This document shows, one piece after another, positions 20,900 to 29,445 of a stretch of DNA of 64,000 bases. A model generated the notes under the pieces. It saw nothing but the letters and a program-made list of their open reading frames with translations. It had not been told where the DNA came from and made no database searches. Within the stretch, counting starts at the first letter, position 1. Every line of letters begins with the position of its first letter. Source of the DNA: Paramacrobiotus metropolitanus (lineage: Eukaryota > Tardigrada > Eutardigrada > Parachela > Macrobiotidae); NCBI RefSeq assembly GCF_019649055.1, contig NW_026570371.1, forward strand, positions 186,001 to 250,000. Direction: 5' to 3'. Both the position numbers and the translations under genes were made by a program.

Positions 20900-22242
20900 G
20901 GTGCGAAGTCAAAAAGTACTTGGCGATTGTTGTTAATTTCGATAATATTATCGAAGACCATCATAGCTACACAGACTATACCTTCTGGTAGTGGTTTTGC
21001 AAATTTAACATTGATGTTTAAATTACCCTGCCTTATCAACGACAATGCTCCTCTACCCGTGTGGCCGCGAGTGAAGTCAAACCCGAAGATATTAAAACCA
21101 CCCTTGTTAAATACCGTCCTATCAAAAGGTAGCTCCCCATGGCCTTCATGCAGCCGCTCCAGAGTATCTAACAATCCTTCGTATCCCTCAATTGACGCGC
21201 CGTTCTGGAAATCTAGGTTATACCCACGCGTAGGAAAAAGCTGTCCATCAATTTCCGCACTTAAATTAGATATGTTGAAATGATGGAAATTGAATGGTGT
21301 CGATTTAAATTCGCCAACGAATGAACGATTGGGCGACATCGCGAAGAACATAACTTTGGGTAACTGTCCAATAACAATATTTGCCCAAGATAGCTGCTGC
21401 TGGCCAGATTGCATTGTTGTCTGTCTCAAAGCGACCCGTTCAATATGATATTTTGCATTAGTTGTGACCAGTTGTTTTGTCATGGCTGCTAAAAAGTCTG
21501 GAGAAGGCTCATACTTTCGAACTTTCAGCTTGGGGTTTCGAATAGCAAAATTTTTTGGAGCCGCTAGATCACTATCAGCAAGAAAACAAAGATTAGCTCT
21601 GTTTCGTATCAGTTTAATGCTCAACTCTACACCTGGAATTAGCGGTCGGTCTTGCTGAAACAGATCGCAATGTAGTTTACCAGACAACTGCAACGGACGA
21701 AAAGTCTGCAACCATGTTCTGCGCGTTTCAGCTCCCTCACTATGAAACGTTGCTGACCCATTTATTTCATTTGTGTATAACGGGTCTTTGTCAAGGTCAG
21801 TATCTAACGCAAATCCGCACAGGGTCAACTGACTGTTCTGAGCCTGAACAGTGAAACCCAAGAGGGATTCAATGTACGCTCGAATGTGGTACAAAGGGCT
21901 GTTATCGGTTATATTGCGACCACCCAGTGAAACCGTAACTGACTGGAATAAACTATGTAAAATATTGTTAATCGGGGCAAGACAGTCTTTGTCTGTTGGA
22001 ACAGCACCAGAAGAGTTAGTAACGTGTAAATCACATGAAAACCTAATGTCAGCTAAACTGATAAGCTCGGTTTGACAAGGTGAAATTGTAAATACAATAT
22101 CGTTTGAATCGTCGGTCACGGCTTGAGACGGCCCCAAGTCATAGTCATGTGTATTCCACCTTTCCGTAAGCGTCGCTGGAAGATAGAACAAATGACTTTC
22201 CAACAGCATGGAGGGTTCTGAGCCAGCTTCAATAAGAGCCAT
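20896..22242 (-). CDS. Major capsid protein, double jelly-roll type (Polinton)
   Basis: 448 residues. The start MALIEAGSEPSMLLESHLFY and segments such as WNTHDYDLGP, PINNILHSLFQSVTVSLGG and DNSPLYHIRAYIESLLGF are characteristic of the Polinton and adintovirus hexon-like protein, annotated in animal genomes as F54H12.2-like. It would build the icosahedral shell. It sits between the small core-like gene and the protease, the usual order. Confidence 0.92.
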   Translation of the reverse strand: MALIEAGSEPSMLLESHLFYLPATLTERWNTHDYDLGPSQAVTDDSNDIVFTISPCQTELISLADIRFSCDLHVTNSSGAVPTDKDCLAPINNILHSLFQSVTVSLGGRNITDNSPLYHIRAYIESLLGFTVQAQNSQLTLCGFALDTDLDKDPLYTNEINGSATFHSEGAETRRTWLQTFRPLQLSGKLHCDLFQQDRPLIPGVELSIKLIRNRANLCFLADSDLAAPKNFAIRNPKLKVRKYEPSPDFLAAMTKQLVTTNAKYHIERVALRQTTMQSGQQQLSWANIVIGQLPKVMFFAMSPNRSFVGEFKSTPFNFHHFNISNLSAEIDGQLFPTRGYNLDFQNGASIEGYEGLLDTLERLHEGHGELPFDRTVFNKGGFNIFGFDFTRGHTGRGALSLIRQGNLNINVKFAKPLPEGIVCVAMMVFDNIIEINNNRQVLFDFAP

Positions 22243-22244
22243 CG

Positions 22245-22628
22245 TTACAGTTTGTCTTTTATAGCGTCTATCGCGCGTTGACGTTTCGTGGTTTTGATCA
22301 TTCTCTTTCGACGACGACCCTTAATACCCGACCCCTGTTGTTGGGTTGTGTTGCGTAATTTCTCGCTAACACGCTCAACAGCTTTATCGATTACAGATTC
22401 CACAGCCTTGCTGGCCATTGTTTTCATGTGAGGTTGTGCAGTGGCAATTAAATTGTTTATATGCGGTGCAGCTTTGCTGAACAAACCCTTTGCAAAGCCA
22501 ATTACACGACCCCAGAAACTACCACCTTTCATGGGTGCGCCACGATAATATGGCATACCGTACCCATGCTGCTTGGTAAAGATCTGGGTGTAGCGGTGCT
22601 CGTCAAATTTTAACTCTTGTAGAACCAT
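22245..22628 (-). CDS. Small basic virion-type protein (Polinton, adenovirus core/pVI-like)
   Basis: 127 residues with YYRGAPMKGGSFWGRVIGFA and SKAAPHINNLIAT-type amphipathic stretches, then a very basic tail (GRRRKRMIKTTKRQR). Glycine-rich, amphipathic, basic proteins in this place are compared with adenovirus minor core or membrane-lytic proteins. It is two bases from the next gene on either side. Confidence 0.75.
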   Translation of the reverse strand: MVLQELKFDEHRYTQIFTKQHGYGMPYYRGAPMKGGSFWGRVIGFAKGLFSKAAPHINNLIATAQPHMKTMASKAVESVIDKAVERVSEKLRNTTQQQGSGIKGRRRKRMIKTTKRQRAIDAIKDKL

Positions 22629-22630
22629 TT

Positions 22631-23398
22631 TTAATGCTTCTTTGGTCGAAAGTGAAGTTTAATTACTGATGTACCGGGATGAAAGAGTACTTCTTTCCCT
22701 AAATCATCGCGCAACGCTATTTCTACGGTTTGAAATGTATGGTAGGCTAACGGCATATAATGCGGATTCTCGAAACGAATTACTGTCTCTCGAAATGAAT
22801 TCGCTTGAGTTGATAAGGTGCGTAGTAAAGGTACCATTGAATCACCTACCAACCCATGTGTAATCACGTCACAATACACGTGCACGAGACGATTATGCTG
22901 TCCCGGATATAACATATGAGTCAGGGCATCTCTGCTGTTATAAGTGTACTGGTGTAGTATGCCTAATGCGCGCGCATATTCAGAGCCCGTAAAAGTCAAA
23001 GCGAGGCCTGGTGCGATGTTTAACTGAGCTGCTTGACCACTGACCATTATTTGACCAAAGGTTTTCGAGTCCCTATCCTCTACGTCTTCCCTCAACAGTT
23101 TGTTAACCGTATGAAGTAAATGATTTTCATCCTCAAAAGCATGTACATCGACAAATCTAGTAAATCTAGACGGTAGACCGTCACGCGAGACAGTAATGGC
23201 TAATCCGGTATTAAACTTTATCCGCATAGGGGGTAGAATAATTTCTGAAAGACCAACTTCCCACGCACCGTCTAAATCTATGGGTCTAGCGAGAAGCGTT
23301 GTAAATTTACCAGGGCAGTTTTCAGAGTATAAGCCCTCTGACGCCGAAGACGGCAAAGTCATGTAAAAACTCATTTCAAATCTTCTTTGTTTTCCCAA
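22631..23398 (-). CDS. Minor capsid (penton-like) protein (Polinton)
   Basis: 255 residues. The N-terminal signature SFYMTLPSSAS...YSENCPGKFTTLLARPIDLDGAWEVGLSEI (split here) is the familiar Polinton penton protein pattern, a single jelly roll at capsid vertices. It overlaps the integrase gene upstream by 28 bases. Confidence 0.88.
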   Translation of the reverse strand: MGKQRRFEMSFYMTLPSSASEGLYSENCPGKFTTLLARPIDLDGAWEVGLSEIILPPMRIKFNTGLAITVSRDGLPSRFTRFVDVHAFEDENHLLHTVNKLLREDVEDRDSKTFGQIMVSGQAAQLNIAPGLALTFTGSEYARALGILHQYTYNSRDALTHMLYPGQHNRLVHVYCDVITHGLVGDSMVPLLRTLSTQANSFRETVIRFENPHYMPLAYHTFQTVEIALRDDLGKEVLFHPGTSVIKLHFRPKKH

Positions 23399-24456
23399 GA
23401 GTCATAAGCTGGACCGTATCCATACCAACGTACTAAGTATTGTACTTTTCCTTTATGTCTCCTTTCCCTTAATATCCTGGAGATCCTATGATATGGCTTT
23501 TCTTCCATTGTGACTTTAGATAACTCTTCCGGATAAAACTTACCATCCACGGGTTCGCCAGCTAAATCTTCGACAGTGTAAAGGTAATGGCTTCCACTCC
23601 GTGTAGTGTGAGTTATTTTAAAGATTTCTTCTGTGAAACGAGTCTCGTAACCTTTCTCAAAAGTCTGTTTCTTTTTTGCCAAACGTACATGATCGCCAAC
23701 AGCAAATGTTGGTTTTGAATTTTTCCTATCTTTCTGTTGATCAATCATCTTCTGGAGAATTTGCTCAGCTTCCTCAGGCCCTACATCTTTAGGGGCTATA
23801 CCTGTAGCAGAGTGTTTTGTGGAGTTGTAAGCGGATAAAACCTTAGGAAGGACATCTATGAACCGATACGTGTTGTTTTCGGTCATGAACACATATAACC
23901 GCTCTTCGATTGTGCGATTTAGACGTTCAACCATCGCACATTTTACGTCATCGTTTTTCGTTGTAAAAAATGTAACGTTACACTCTTCAAAAAACTTACG
24001 CATGTCTTTACTAACAAATTCCTTACCATTATCGCTTTGAACACGTAATGGAGGACAGTCACTCTTGTATATTTTTAAAAGCGCTTCGCGAATATCAGCT
24101 GGTCGTTTTGATTTAACCGGCTCAGCCCATGCATAACGAGAAAAGCAGTCGATGCACATAAGAATATACTTAAAGCCATCGTTATAACTTGCAAATTTCT
24201 GAAAGTCCACAAGATCAATTTGATGTTGGTCGCCCACATTAACAGAAATAATCTTTCGACGCTTAAACTTAGAGCGAAAGGGTTTGTGTTGTGTATATGC
24301 ATCTTTGGTTTCTAAGTAAGCTTTAACTTGCTTTCGTGTATATCCATGTTTTCTAGCTTCTTTGTACAAGCGATCTATACCCCCTAAACTGCCTTGAGAA
24401 GCAGGATTCAAATACAAATCATCTAAAGTGGGCTTCATCATGTGTATGAGAGCCAC
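23371..24456 (-). CDS. Integrase, rve family with C-terminal chromodomain (Polinton INT)
   Basis: 361 residues. The DDE triad is visible as Asp81 (QIDLVDF), Asp142 (QSDNGKEF) and Glu177 (VERLNRT), with a D-to-E spacing of 35. A chromodomain (YLVRWYGYGPAYDSWENKEDL) closes the protein and may bias insertion toward marked chromatin. It makes the 6-bp duplication seen at the ends. Confidence 0.95.
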   Translation of the reverse strand: MALIHMMKPTLDDLYLNPASQGSLGGIDRLYKEARKHGYTRKQVKAYLETKDAYTQHKPFRSKFKRRKIISVNVGDQHQIDLVDFQKFASYNDGFKYILMCIDCFSRYAWAEPVKSKRPADIREALLKIYKSDCPPLRVQSDNGKEFVSKDMRKFFEECNVTFFTTKNDDVKCAMVERLNRTIEERLYVFMTENNTYRFIDVLPKVLSAYNSTKHSATGIAPKDVGPEEAEQILQKMIDQQKDRKNSKPTFAVGDHVRLAKKKQTFEKGYETRFTEEIFKITHTTRSGSHYLYTVEDLAGEPVDGKFYPEELSKVTMEEKPYHRISRILRERRHKGKVQYLVRWYGYGPAYDSWENKEDLK

Positions 24457-25544
24457 CCGCCTCTTTGTATACCCCCCTTGTGTCTTTTAGCGGGAGGTTC
24501 TGAAGTTTTATTACGTTTCCTCAATTGGGTTTTGGCCTGACTTGAACTTTCAGGTTTATATGTTAGAGCTTTTAACGCCACTGCATCGGTAATAGCTGTC
24601 TGCTCTTTCCCACTGGCTTCGATTGCTAACCTGTGAGACCCAGTGGCAATTGCTGCCCTTTGCTTAGGTTTTGGTGTGACTTTTTGGAGCTTGTTGGACG
24701 TTTTCGGCTTAATTGCCACGGTTTTCGAACCTTCAATAGCAAGTTGCTGATCTTTTTCCTTTCGACGGAGCTTGTTTACAGTTTTCGGTTTGACGGCCAC
24801 CGCTTTTGACCTTTCAATAGCTAGCTGGTTATTTTCTAAAGCCGGAACAGCTCCACTGTCAGGTATTTGATATTCTAATACACCGTCAACTGGAAATTCA
24901 ACTATCGGAACACTAGGTGGAGTAGGAGCGTATTCTATAGCAGCTTTTAAAGTGGTATCGGATTTTGGAATGCGTCTTACATGGACTTTTTTAACCAAAG
25001 GTGGTTTTTTCGGCTTCCGATAAACGTGTTTAACCACAGATTTGCTTGGAACAAATTGTATTTGTGGCTCACCGGGCACTTGTACAAATTGTACAGCTGG
25101 TTGGGATGGCACCTCAACAACCTTAACTACTGGATCGGACTGGATGTACTCAACTAAAGGTGGAGCTGTTGCTTGATTACCCTGTTCATGAAATGTCGGA
25201 ACAGCCTGGACCGCTTGATGGGTTATGTTTGGACCTGCTTGAGTATATTGATCTTTAAGAACACCCGTGGAATGAGCTTGTACACTTTTATCAATCATTG
25301 TGGGTAATAGGTTGGGAACCGCTATTGGTTCAACTTGCACTGCTTCCAATATTGGAGCCGCGACTGGAGCGTTACCCGTATTGTTTAAACGCTGGTACTC
25401 AAAAGCGGCCTTGGCCATGAGCTGTTGTGTAATTTCATGACCAATCTCTTGAGCTTTTTTCCAGGCAGTCGGCGCGGGAACACCTTCCCGAGCATGCTTT
25501 TGTTTTAAAAATTCGGTTTCGGGGACTAAAACGTACGTCTTCAT
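24438..25544 (-). CDS. Pro/Val/Lys-rich structural-block protein of unknown function (Polinton)
   Basis: 368 residues. The N-terminus (YVLVPETEFLKQKHAREG) is of a type commonly seen in Polinton structural blocks. The rest is low-complexity with repeated LAIE-(R/G)SK-(A/T)VA-(V/I)KPKT units and a basic end. It overlaps its neighbours by 4 and 19 bases. A virion scaffold or DNA-binding role is possible; not recognised. Confidence 0.7.
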   Translation of the reverse strand: MKTYVLVPETEFLKQKHAREGVPAPTAWKKAQEIGHEITQQLMAKAAFEYQRLNNTGNAPVAAPILEAVQVEPIAVPNLLPTMIDKSVQAHSTGVLKDQYTQAGPNITHQAVQAVPTFHEQGNQATAPPLVEYIQSDPVVKVVEVPSQPAVQFVQVPGEPQIQFVPSKSVVKHVYRKPKKPPLVKKVHVRRIPKSDTTLKAAIEYAPTPPSVPIVEFPVDGVLEYQIPDSGAVPALENNQLAIERSKAVAVKPKTVNKLRRKEKDQQLAIEGSKTVAIKPKTSNKLQKVTPKPKQRAAIATGSHRLAIEASGKEQTAITDAVALKALTYKPESSSQAKTQLRKRNKTSEPPAKRHKGGIQRGGWLSYT

Positions 25545-25861
25545 TTTGCTAGAAAAGTGGAAACTAAAGTACCTAAAACAGGTAGCAAAACGTTGAGAAA
25601 TCCACCTTTTTGTTGTAATATTTTACGTTTCTTTGATCGGTCTGTACTGCGGTCAGCTAGACGCTTGATTGTTGAAGAATGTTTTCGAGCCCGAGCTAAA
25701 TCAACTTTGCTAAGGCCGGTGGGTTGCTTAACTAGATTTAAGCAGGCTTCTTCGATTGCGCTTATTTGTTGCTTAGTTGCCAGCTGGAAAAAGCTTCTTC
25801 TCTGACGTGGTGTCAGCAGCTTTAACGCTTCAATAAGTCGAAAAATTTCTTCTGGTTTCAT
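25541..25861 (-). CDS. Small virion-type protein with C-terminal hydrophobic segment (Polinton)
   Basis: 106 residues. It is helical and basic, with the ending QQKGGFLNVLLPVLGTLVST, a glycine-hydrophobic tail frequent in small Polinton and adenovirus core-type proteins. It overlaps both neighbours by 4 bases (ATGA), so it may be translated by reinitiation. Confidence 0.72.
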   Translation of the reverse strand: MKPEEIFRLIEALKLLTPRQRRSFFQLATKQQISAIEEACLNLVKQPTGLSKVDLARARKHSSTIKRLADRSTDRSKKRKILQQKGGFLNVLLPVLGTLVSTFLAK

Positions 25862-26493
25862 TTTTCTACATATATTCGTCTATACTCAAACACGTGCGAC
25901 TGAAGGCGAACATCGTCTGGAGCTTCGGGTCTAAGATTTATCAGTAAATATCCAAAAGGCTCCTTTATAGCCTTTCGGTAGGCCTCCAGCATATGTGGCA
26001 TACCTAACTGACGTGCAAGTGTTTTAACTTGCTGAACGTCACGAACTGATTTAAAAATTACCAAGTACTGAGAATTCAAAGCAATGTCACGCATGCTTCT
26101 TCCTTGTTTGTATAAATTTTGAGAAATGAAAATTACAGAAACATTTTTGTGATGAACGTCACGAGTAAAAATCGTCGAACACTTTGGCGTTCCAGCAATT
26201 TCTTCCATTAAATCATCTAACACTAGCAGACTCGGAACGTCTTTGTCAAAAAAATTTTCATCTTCTAAGATGGGTCTAAGCCCCTGGATAAGTTCAATAT
26301 TTTTATCAAAACCCTGGAAGGCATTTTGCCACGTACCGTAAGCATATACTATTCTTACTGGTGGTGGATTAAAGCTTTCCGTAAGACTTTGCAAAAGTTT
26401 CATTGTAAAAGTCGATTTTCCCGACATCGTTGGCCCAGAAATATAAATGGTGCACGGAGTTTTAAAGCGAAAATCAAAACTCAGTTTTTCCAT
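25858..26493 (-). CDS. FtsK/A32-type genome-packaging ATPase (Polinton ATP)
   Basis: The frame is open to 26565, but the ATG at 26493 (MEKLSFDFRF) gives the usual length of about 211 aa and begins just ahead of the conserved core. Walker A is GPTMSGKST and Walker B is SLLVLDDLMEE. It pumps the genome into the capsid. Confidence 0.92.
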   Translation of the reverse strand: MEKLSFDFRFKTPCTIYISGPTMSGKSTFTMKLLQSLTESFNPPPVRIVYAYGTWQNAFQGFDKNIELIQGLRPILEDENFFDKDVPSLLVLDDLMEEIAGTPKCSTIFTRDVHHKNVSVIFISQNLYKQGRSMRDIALNSQYLVIFKSVRDVQQVKTLARQLGMPHMLEAYRKAIKEPFGYLLINLRPEAPDDVRLQSHVFEYRRIYVEK

Positions 26494-26583
26494 TTTAAAT
26501 TTCTCCTGACTTAGTCTGCTAACTATCGAACACTTCACAGTATATTCGATCACAAAAACTCTCAAATGGTGTTTCTGAAATGA

Positions 26584-27258
26584 TTAGATTTCTCGTTTCT
26601 TCGACACCGAAGTGGTGTAATTTTCAAGGAGGTTTTTAATTTGTTCAATTGTGCGTTTAATCTGCAACAGTGATCTCGCTCCCAGAATTACACACTTTCC
26701 AGTATGGAAAACGTTAACGGTAGTTTTCAATAATGGGAACCGTAGTTTGATGGCTGGAAAAAGCTCAGGTTCATAGAAGAATGCGATACCCGTTGGCTTT
26801 TGTTTTAAAATTTGGCTATACAGCTTGTTCAAATTTATTATTTCACTGTAGGCGTACGTACAGACTATATTTGCCACAAAGCGCTCCTTAATAGTAACGT
26901 CGATACAATTTGCAATCAACATTCGCAAATACTGTTCTAACAGCCCATTCGATTCTTCAACGGACTTACCACCTATTACGATTGCCTTGCCATTTTGGAA
27001 AATCTGGCAGAATGTATGTGACTGCCCTATTAGTCTGATGTTGACTGCGTTAAAATTTTTCACCTTCGTAGCATGTTTCCCGAAAACTTCTAGGACTTGT
27101 TGAAGATCAACTTCCTCGTTGAACTGCACCGCCAGAATAACGTTGTGGATTTCCATGACTGAACGCATTACTTGCAACAGTGTCAGCAAGAAGGCTTTAT
27201 ATACTTCACTGCTGAGACTGTCGCAAATAACGGCGTTTTTCAGCCTTTTTTTTCGCAT
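26584..27258 (-). CDS. TATA-binding-protein (TBP) homologue encoded by the Polinton
   Basis: 224 residues with the two-repeat saddle of TBP. Repeat 1 (about 39-122) has NVILAVQF, IRLIGQSHTFCQIF and NGKAIVIGGKSVEES; repeat 2 (about 129-213) has NIVCTYAY, FFYEPELFPAI, TVNVFHTGKCVILGAR. The DNA-kinking phenylalanines in IFQNGK and VFHTGK and the YEPELFP turn, nearly invariant in eukaryotic TBP, are present. Starts at residues 31 or 35 are also possible. It heads the minus-strand structural block, whose genes show no obvious TATA box, while the accessory and polymerase genes do. It might direct RNA polymerase II to element promoters; that is inference. Confidence 0.88.
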   Translation of the reverse strand: MRKKRLKNAVICDSLSSEVYKAFLLTLLQVMRSVMEIHNVILAVQFNEEVDLQQVLEVFGKHATKVKNFNAVNIRLIGQSHTFCQIFQNGKAIVIGGKSVEESNGLLEQYLRMLIANCIDVTIKERFVANIVCTYAYSEIINLNKLYSQILKQKPTGIAFFYEPELFPAIKLRFPLLKTTVNVFHTGKCVILGARSLLQIKRTIEQIKNLLENYTTSVSKKREI

Positions 27259-27336
27259 AACAAGGGAGTTAACACGTAATAAACAAGAATACCAACAACA
27301 ACAACAATTTTAAAATGTTAAAAACGAAAAGCGCAG

Positions 27337-27897
27337 TTAAACAATAAGGGCTTGCGCTTTAAAACTATCGTCCAGGATTCGGGCCACATCAAGGAATCCC
27401 ATGTATGGCAGTTGAACAGAGCGCCCTGGTTGAGAAAACCTGATCGTACGCCCGTACTTCTCGTGCACCTTCAGAGTCAACTCCAGGCAGGCGGGGCCAT
27501 CGAATTTCATTTTCTCCTGTTTGCCTTCGGATGCTGCGTGATCCAGTGTGTCTTTCAGATGTCCATTCTTCAAGATCTTCAGTAGTTCGGTAATTTCATT
27601 GTATCCGAATCGGATCCCTTTATTCCATGCTTTACGCAAGCCCTCAGCATCCGCATTCGCTTCGAACACAAGAAATGCCCGTACTTCTTTAGCATTCCAG
27701 AACAGACTTACCACACTATTGACTTTGTATACAGTGTAGCCGTCATGATCGCCAACAACATCCAAAATACGTGCGAAATCCATTTTTGCTCTCGTGATAT
27801 TATGATAATAGAACTTGCTCTCAACTTTTTGCAGAATGATTTGGAAAAGCCAAGCCGCGTCGGTTTTATACTCGCGGATTGTTTCCAAAGAAGCCAA
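27337..27897 (-). CDS. Unidentified protein, divergent from the ARH3-BIR gene (Polinton)
   Basis: 186 residues from 27897, or 148 from the ATG at 27783 if the minus-strand TATA box at 27862-27871, which lies inside the longer frame, is used. Globular composition with segments such as VVSLFWNAKEVRAFLVFEAN and GRSVQLPYMGFLDVARIL. I recognise no family. It shares a 300-base intergenic region with the ARH3-BIR gene. Confidence 0.65.
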   Translation of the reverse strand: MASLETIREYKTDAAWLFQIILQKVESKFYYHNITRAKMDFARILDVVGDHDGYTVYKVNSVVSLFWNAKEVRAFLVFEANADAEGLRKAWNKGIRFGYNEITELLKILKNGHLKDTLDHAASEGKQEKMKFDGPACLELTLKVHEKYGRTIRFSQPGRSVQLPYMGFLDVARILDDSFKAQALIV

Positions 27898-27950
27898 AGT
27901 CTCACCCTATTGGGTGTAAATTCTCGCATAACCCCGCCTTTTTCACACAT

Positions 27951-28160
27951 ACGTCACTGGCAAACTGGAAAAAGTTTACTATGTCGATGATTGGTCGGAA
28001 AATCGAAAAAAACTACACCCTCATACACTGCGTAACCATACTGATTGGTCAAACAGCCCGTGACGTACCTCGGAAATTCAAAAAATTATTTGGAAATGAG
28101 CGTTGTGATTGGTCCAAAATTAAACTGGGGGGCTAACTGTTTTTTTCTGATTATATTTAA
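27951..28160. promoter_or_regulatory. Bidirectional promoter region between 27897 and 28201
   Basis: ACGTCA half-sites at 27951-27956 (+) and 28061-28066 (-), three GATTGGTC (reverse CCAAT) boxes at about 27989, 28043 and 28107, and a TATA-like TTATATTTAA at 28151-28160 serving the plus-strand gene. Confidence 0.65.
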
Positions 28161-28200
28161 GAGCTGGAGTTGCGTTACACAATTATCATTTGCAGAGAAA

Positions 28201-29424
28201 ATGGAGAAAGATCAGTTTCGCGGTTGCTTAGTCGGCGGCCTACTCGGGGAATGCTTGTGCGCTCCTTTGAAGGCATACAATGGTATTGTCCATAAGGTAG
28301 CGCAAATGTTTGTTGATACTCGAGATTACCGCTCTCATCGTGAAAAAACTGTATTAACAAACGCGCTTGGTAACGCATTGTTAAATGACGGTGGTTATGA
28401 TACAGCGAGTGCCGCTCGTGCATGCGTTAACGCATATTACAATGCACACCCCGTCATACGTTCGGCTTTTGGAGAGCTAAAAGATATAATACATCACTGG
28501 AAGTGGAGCAATTATGAATCCCTTGACACATTGCCGAATAAAATCGTACCACGTGTATACCAAAAAGGATATGGTCCTGCTGCGTGGATTTCAGCGTATC
28601 CACTATACTTCAAACATCAGACAGAAATAATGATCAGCAACGTACGTAACGTCGCCGAACTTACACATCCTACGATGGAAGCTTACGGGGCATCTGAGCT
28701 TCAAGCCTACGCTATTGCCGTAGCATTGCAATATCCCAACTTTACTCCCGCACAGTTTCTGGACATGCTAATCACTCTGTGTGACTCAGGCGTTAGCCTA
28801 CAGCTGTATCAATCAAAATTAGTGCACATAAAAACTCTACTGTCTCAAGAGACAAGTGTTGTGGTGAAAGCCCTTGGCAATGATTCCTCGGGACTGCAAG
28901 CTGTGCCTATGGCTATTTACTGTGTGATCAAAGGAGCCGATCTATCGCCTAAAAATGCTTTTGAAGCAACCATGGCACTTACACTACGTGTTGGTGGATG
29001 TACGGACGGAATCGCAACCCTGGCGGGCGCTATTGCCGGAGCTTGGCACGGTCTCAAAAGCATACCATCGGCGTGGTTTGAACTGTGTGACGGGTATAAG
29101 AACAGTATTACGCTAGCCGACAAACTTGCCGAACACGCCAGCAACACCCTAACCGATCGCGAAATTGATGATTTCGGCAACTACAGCACTTTAGGATCGC
29201 GTTTGGAGTCGTTCAAAGGTTGGCCACATCTCAAACCCTCTCCCATGGAATTAGCTGGAAATGGATTTTTTCATTTTGGTTCACTAGACTGTGTTCAATG
29301 TTATTACTGCGAATGTGAACTTAGAAATTTTGAGCCTCTCTCTGATCCGCGTTGGGATCACTTATGTAAGAAGCGCAACTGTCCGGCTACCAATGTTCCT
29401 GATAATTTATTTTTTCACTTGTAA
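28201..29424 (+). CDS. ADP-ribosylhydrolase (ARH3-like) fused to a BIR domain (Polinton accessory gene)
   Basis: ATG 28201, 41 bases past the TATA box, is preferred over the longer frame; it gives 407 aa. Residues 1 to about 320 follow ARH3/ADPRS: QFRGCLVGGLLGECL at the start, GYGPAAWISAYPLYF, LTHPTMEAYGASELQAYAIA, and TDGIATLAGAIAGAWHGL near the end. Residues about 335-400 form a BIR: RLESFKGWP, LAGNGFFHFG, CYYC...H...C. ARH3 removes ADP-ribose from serine and poly-ADP-ribose, and BIRs bind caspases or other partners. I know of no described fusion of the two. Whether the hydrolase half is active cannot be judged by eye. It closes the right end of the element, as the IAP closes the left. Confidence 0.88.
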   Translation: MEKDQFRGCLVGGLLGECLCAPLKAYNGIVHKVAQMFVDTRDYRSHREKTVLTNALGNALLNDGGYDTASAARACVNAYYNAHPVIRSAFGELKDIIHHWKWSNYESLDTLPNKIVPRVYQKGYGPAAWISAYPLYFKHQTEIMISNVRNVAELTHPTMEAYGASELQAYAIAVALQYPNFTPAQFLDMLITLCDSGVSLQLYQSKLVHIKTLLSQETSVVVKALGNDSSGLQAVPMAIYCVIKGADLSPKNAFEATMALTLRVGGCTDGIATLAGAIAGAWHGLKSIPSAWFELCDGYKNSITLADKLAEHASNTLTDREIDDFGNYSTLGSRLESFKGWPHLKPSPMELAGNGFFHFGSLDCVQCYYCECELRNFEPLSDPRWDHLCKKRNCPATNVPDNLFFHL

Positions 29425-29445
29425 ATATCATGAATAAATCTGCTA

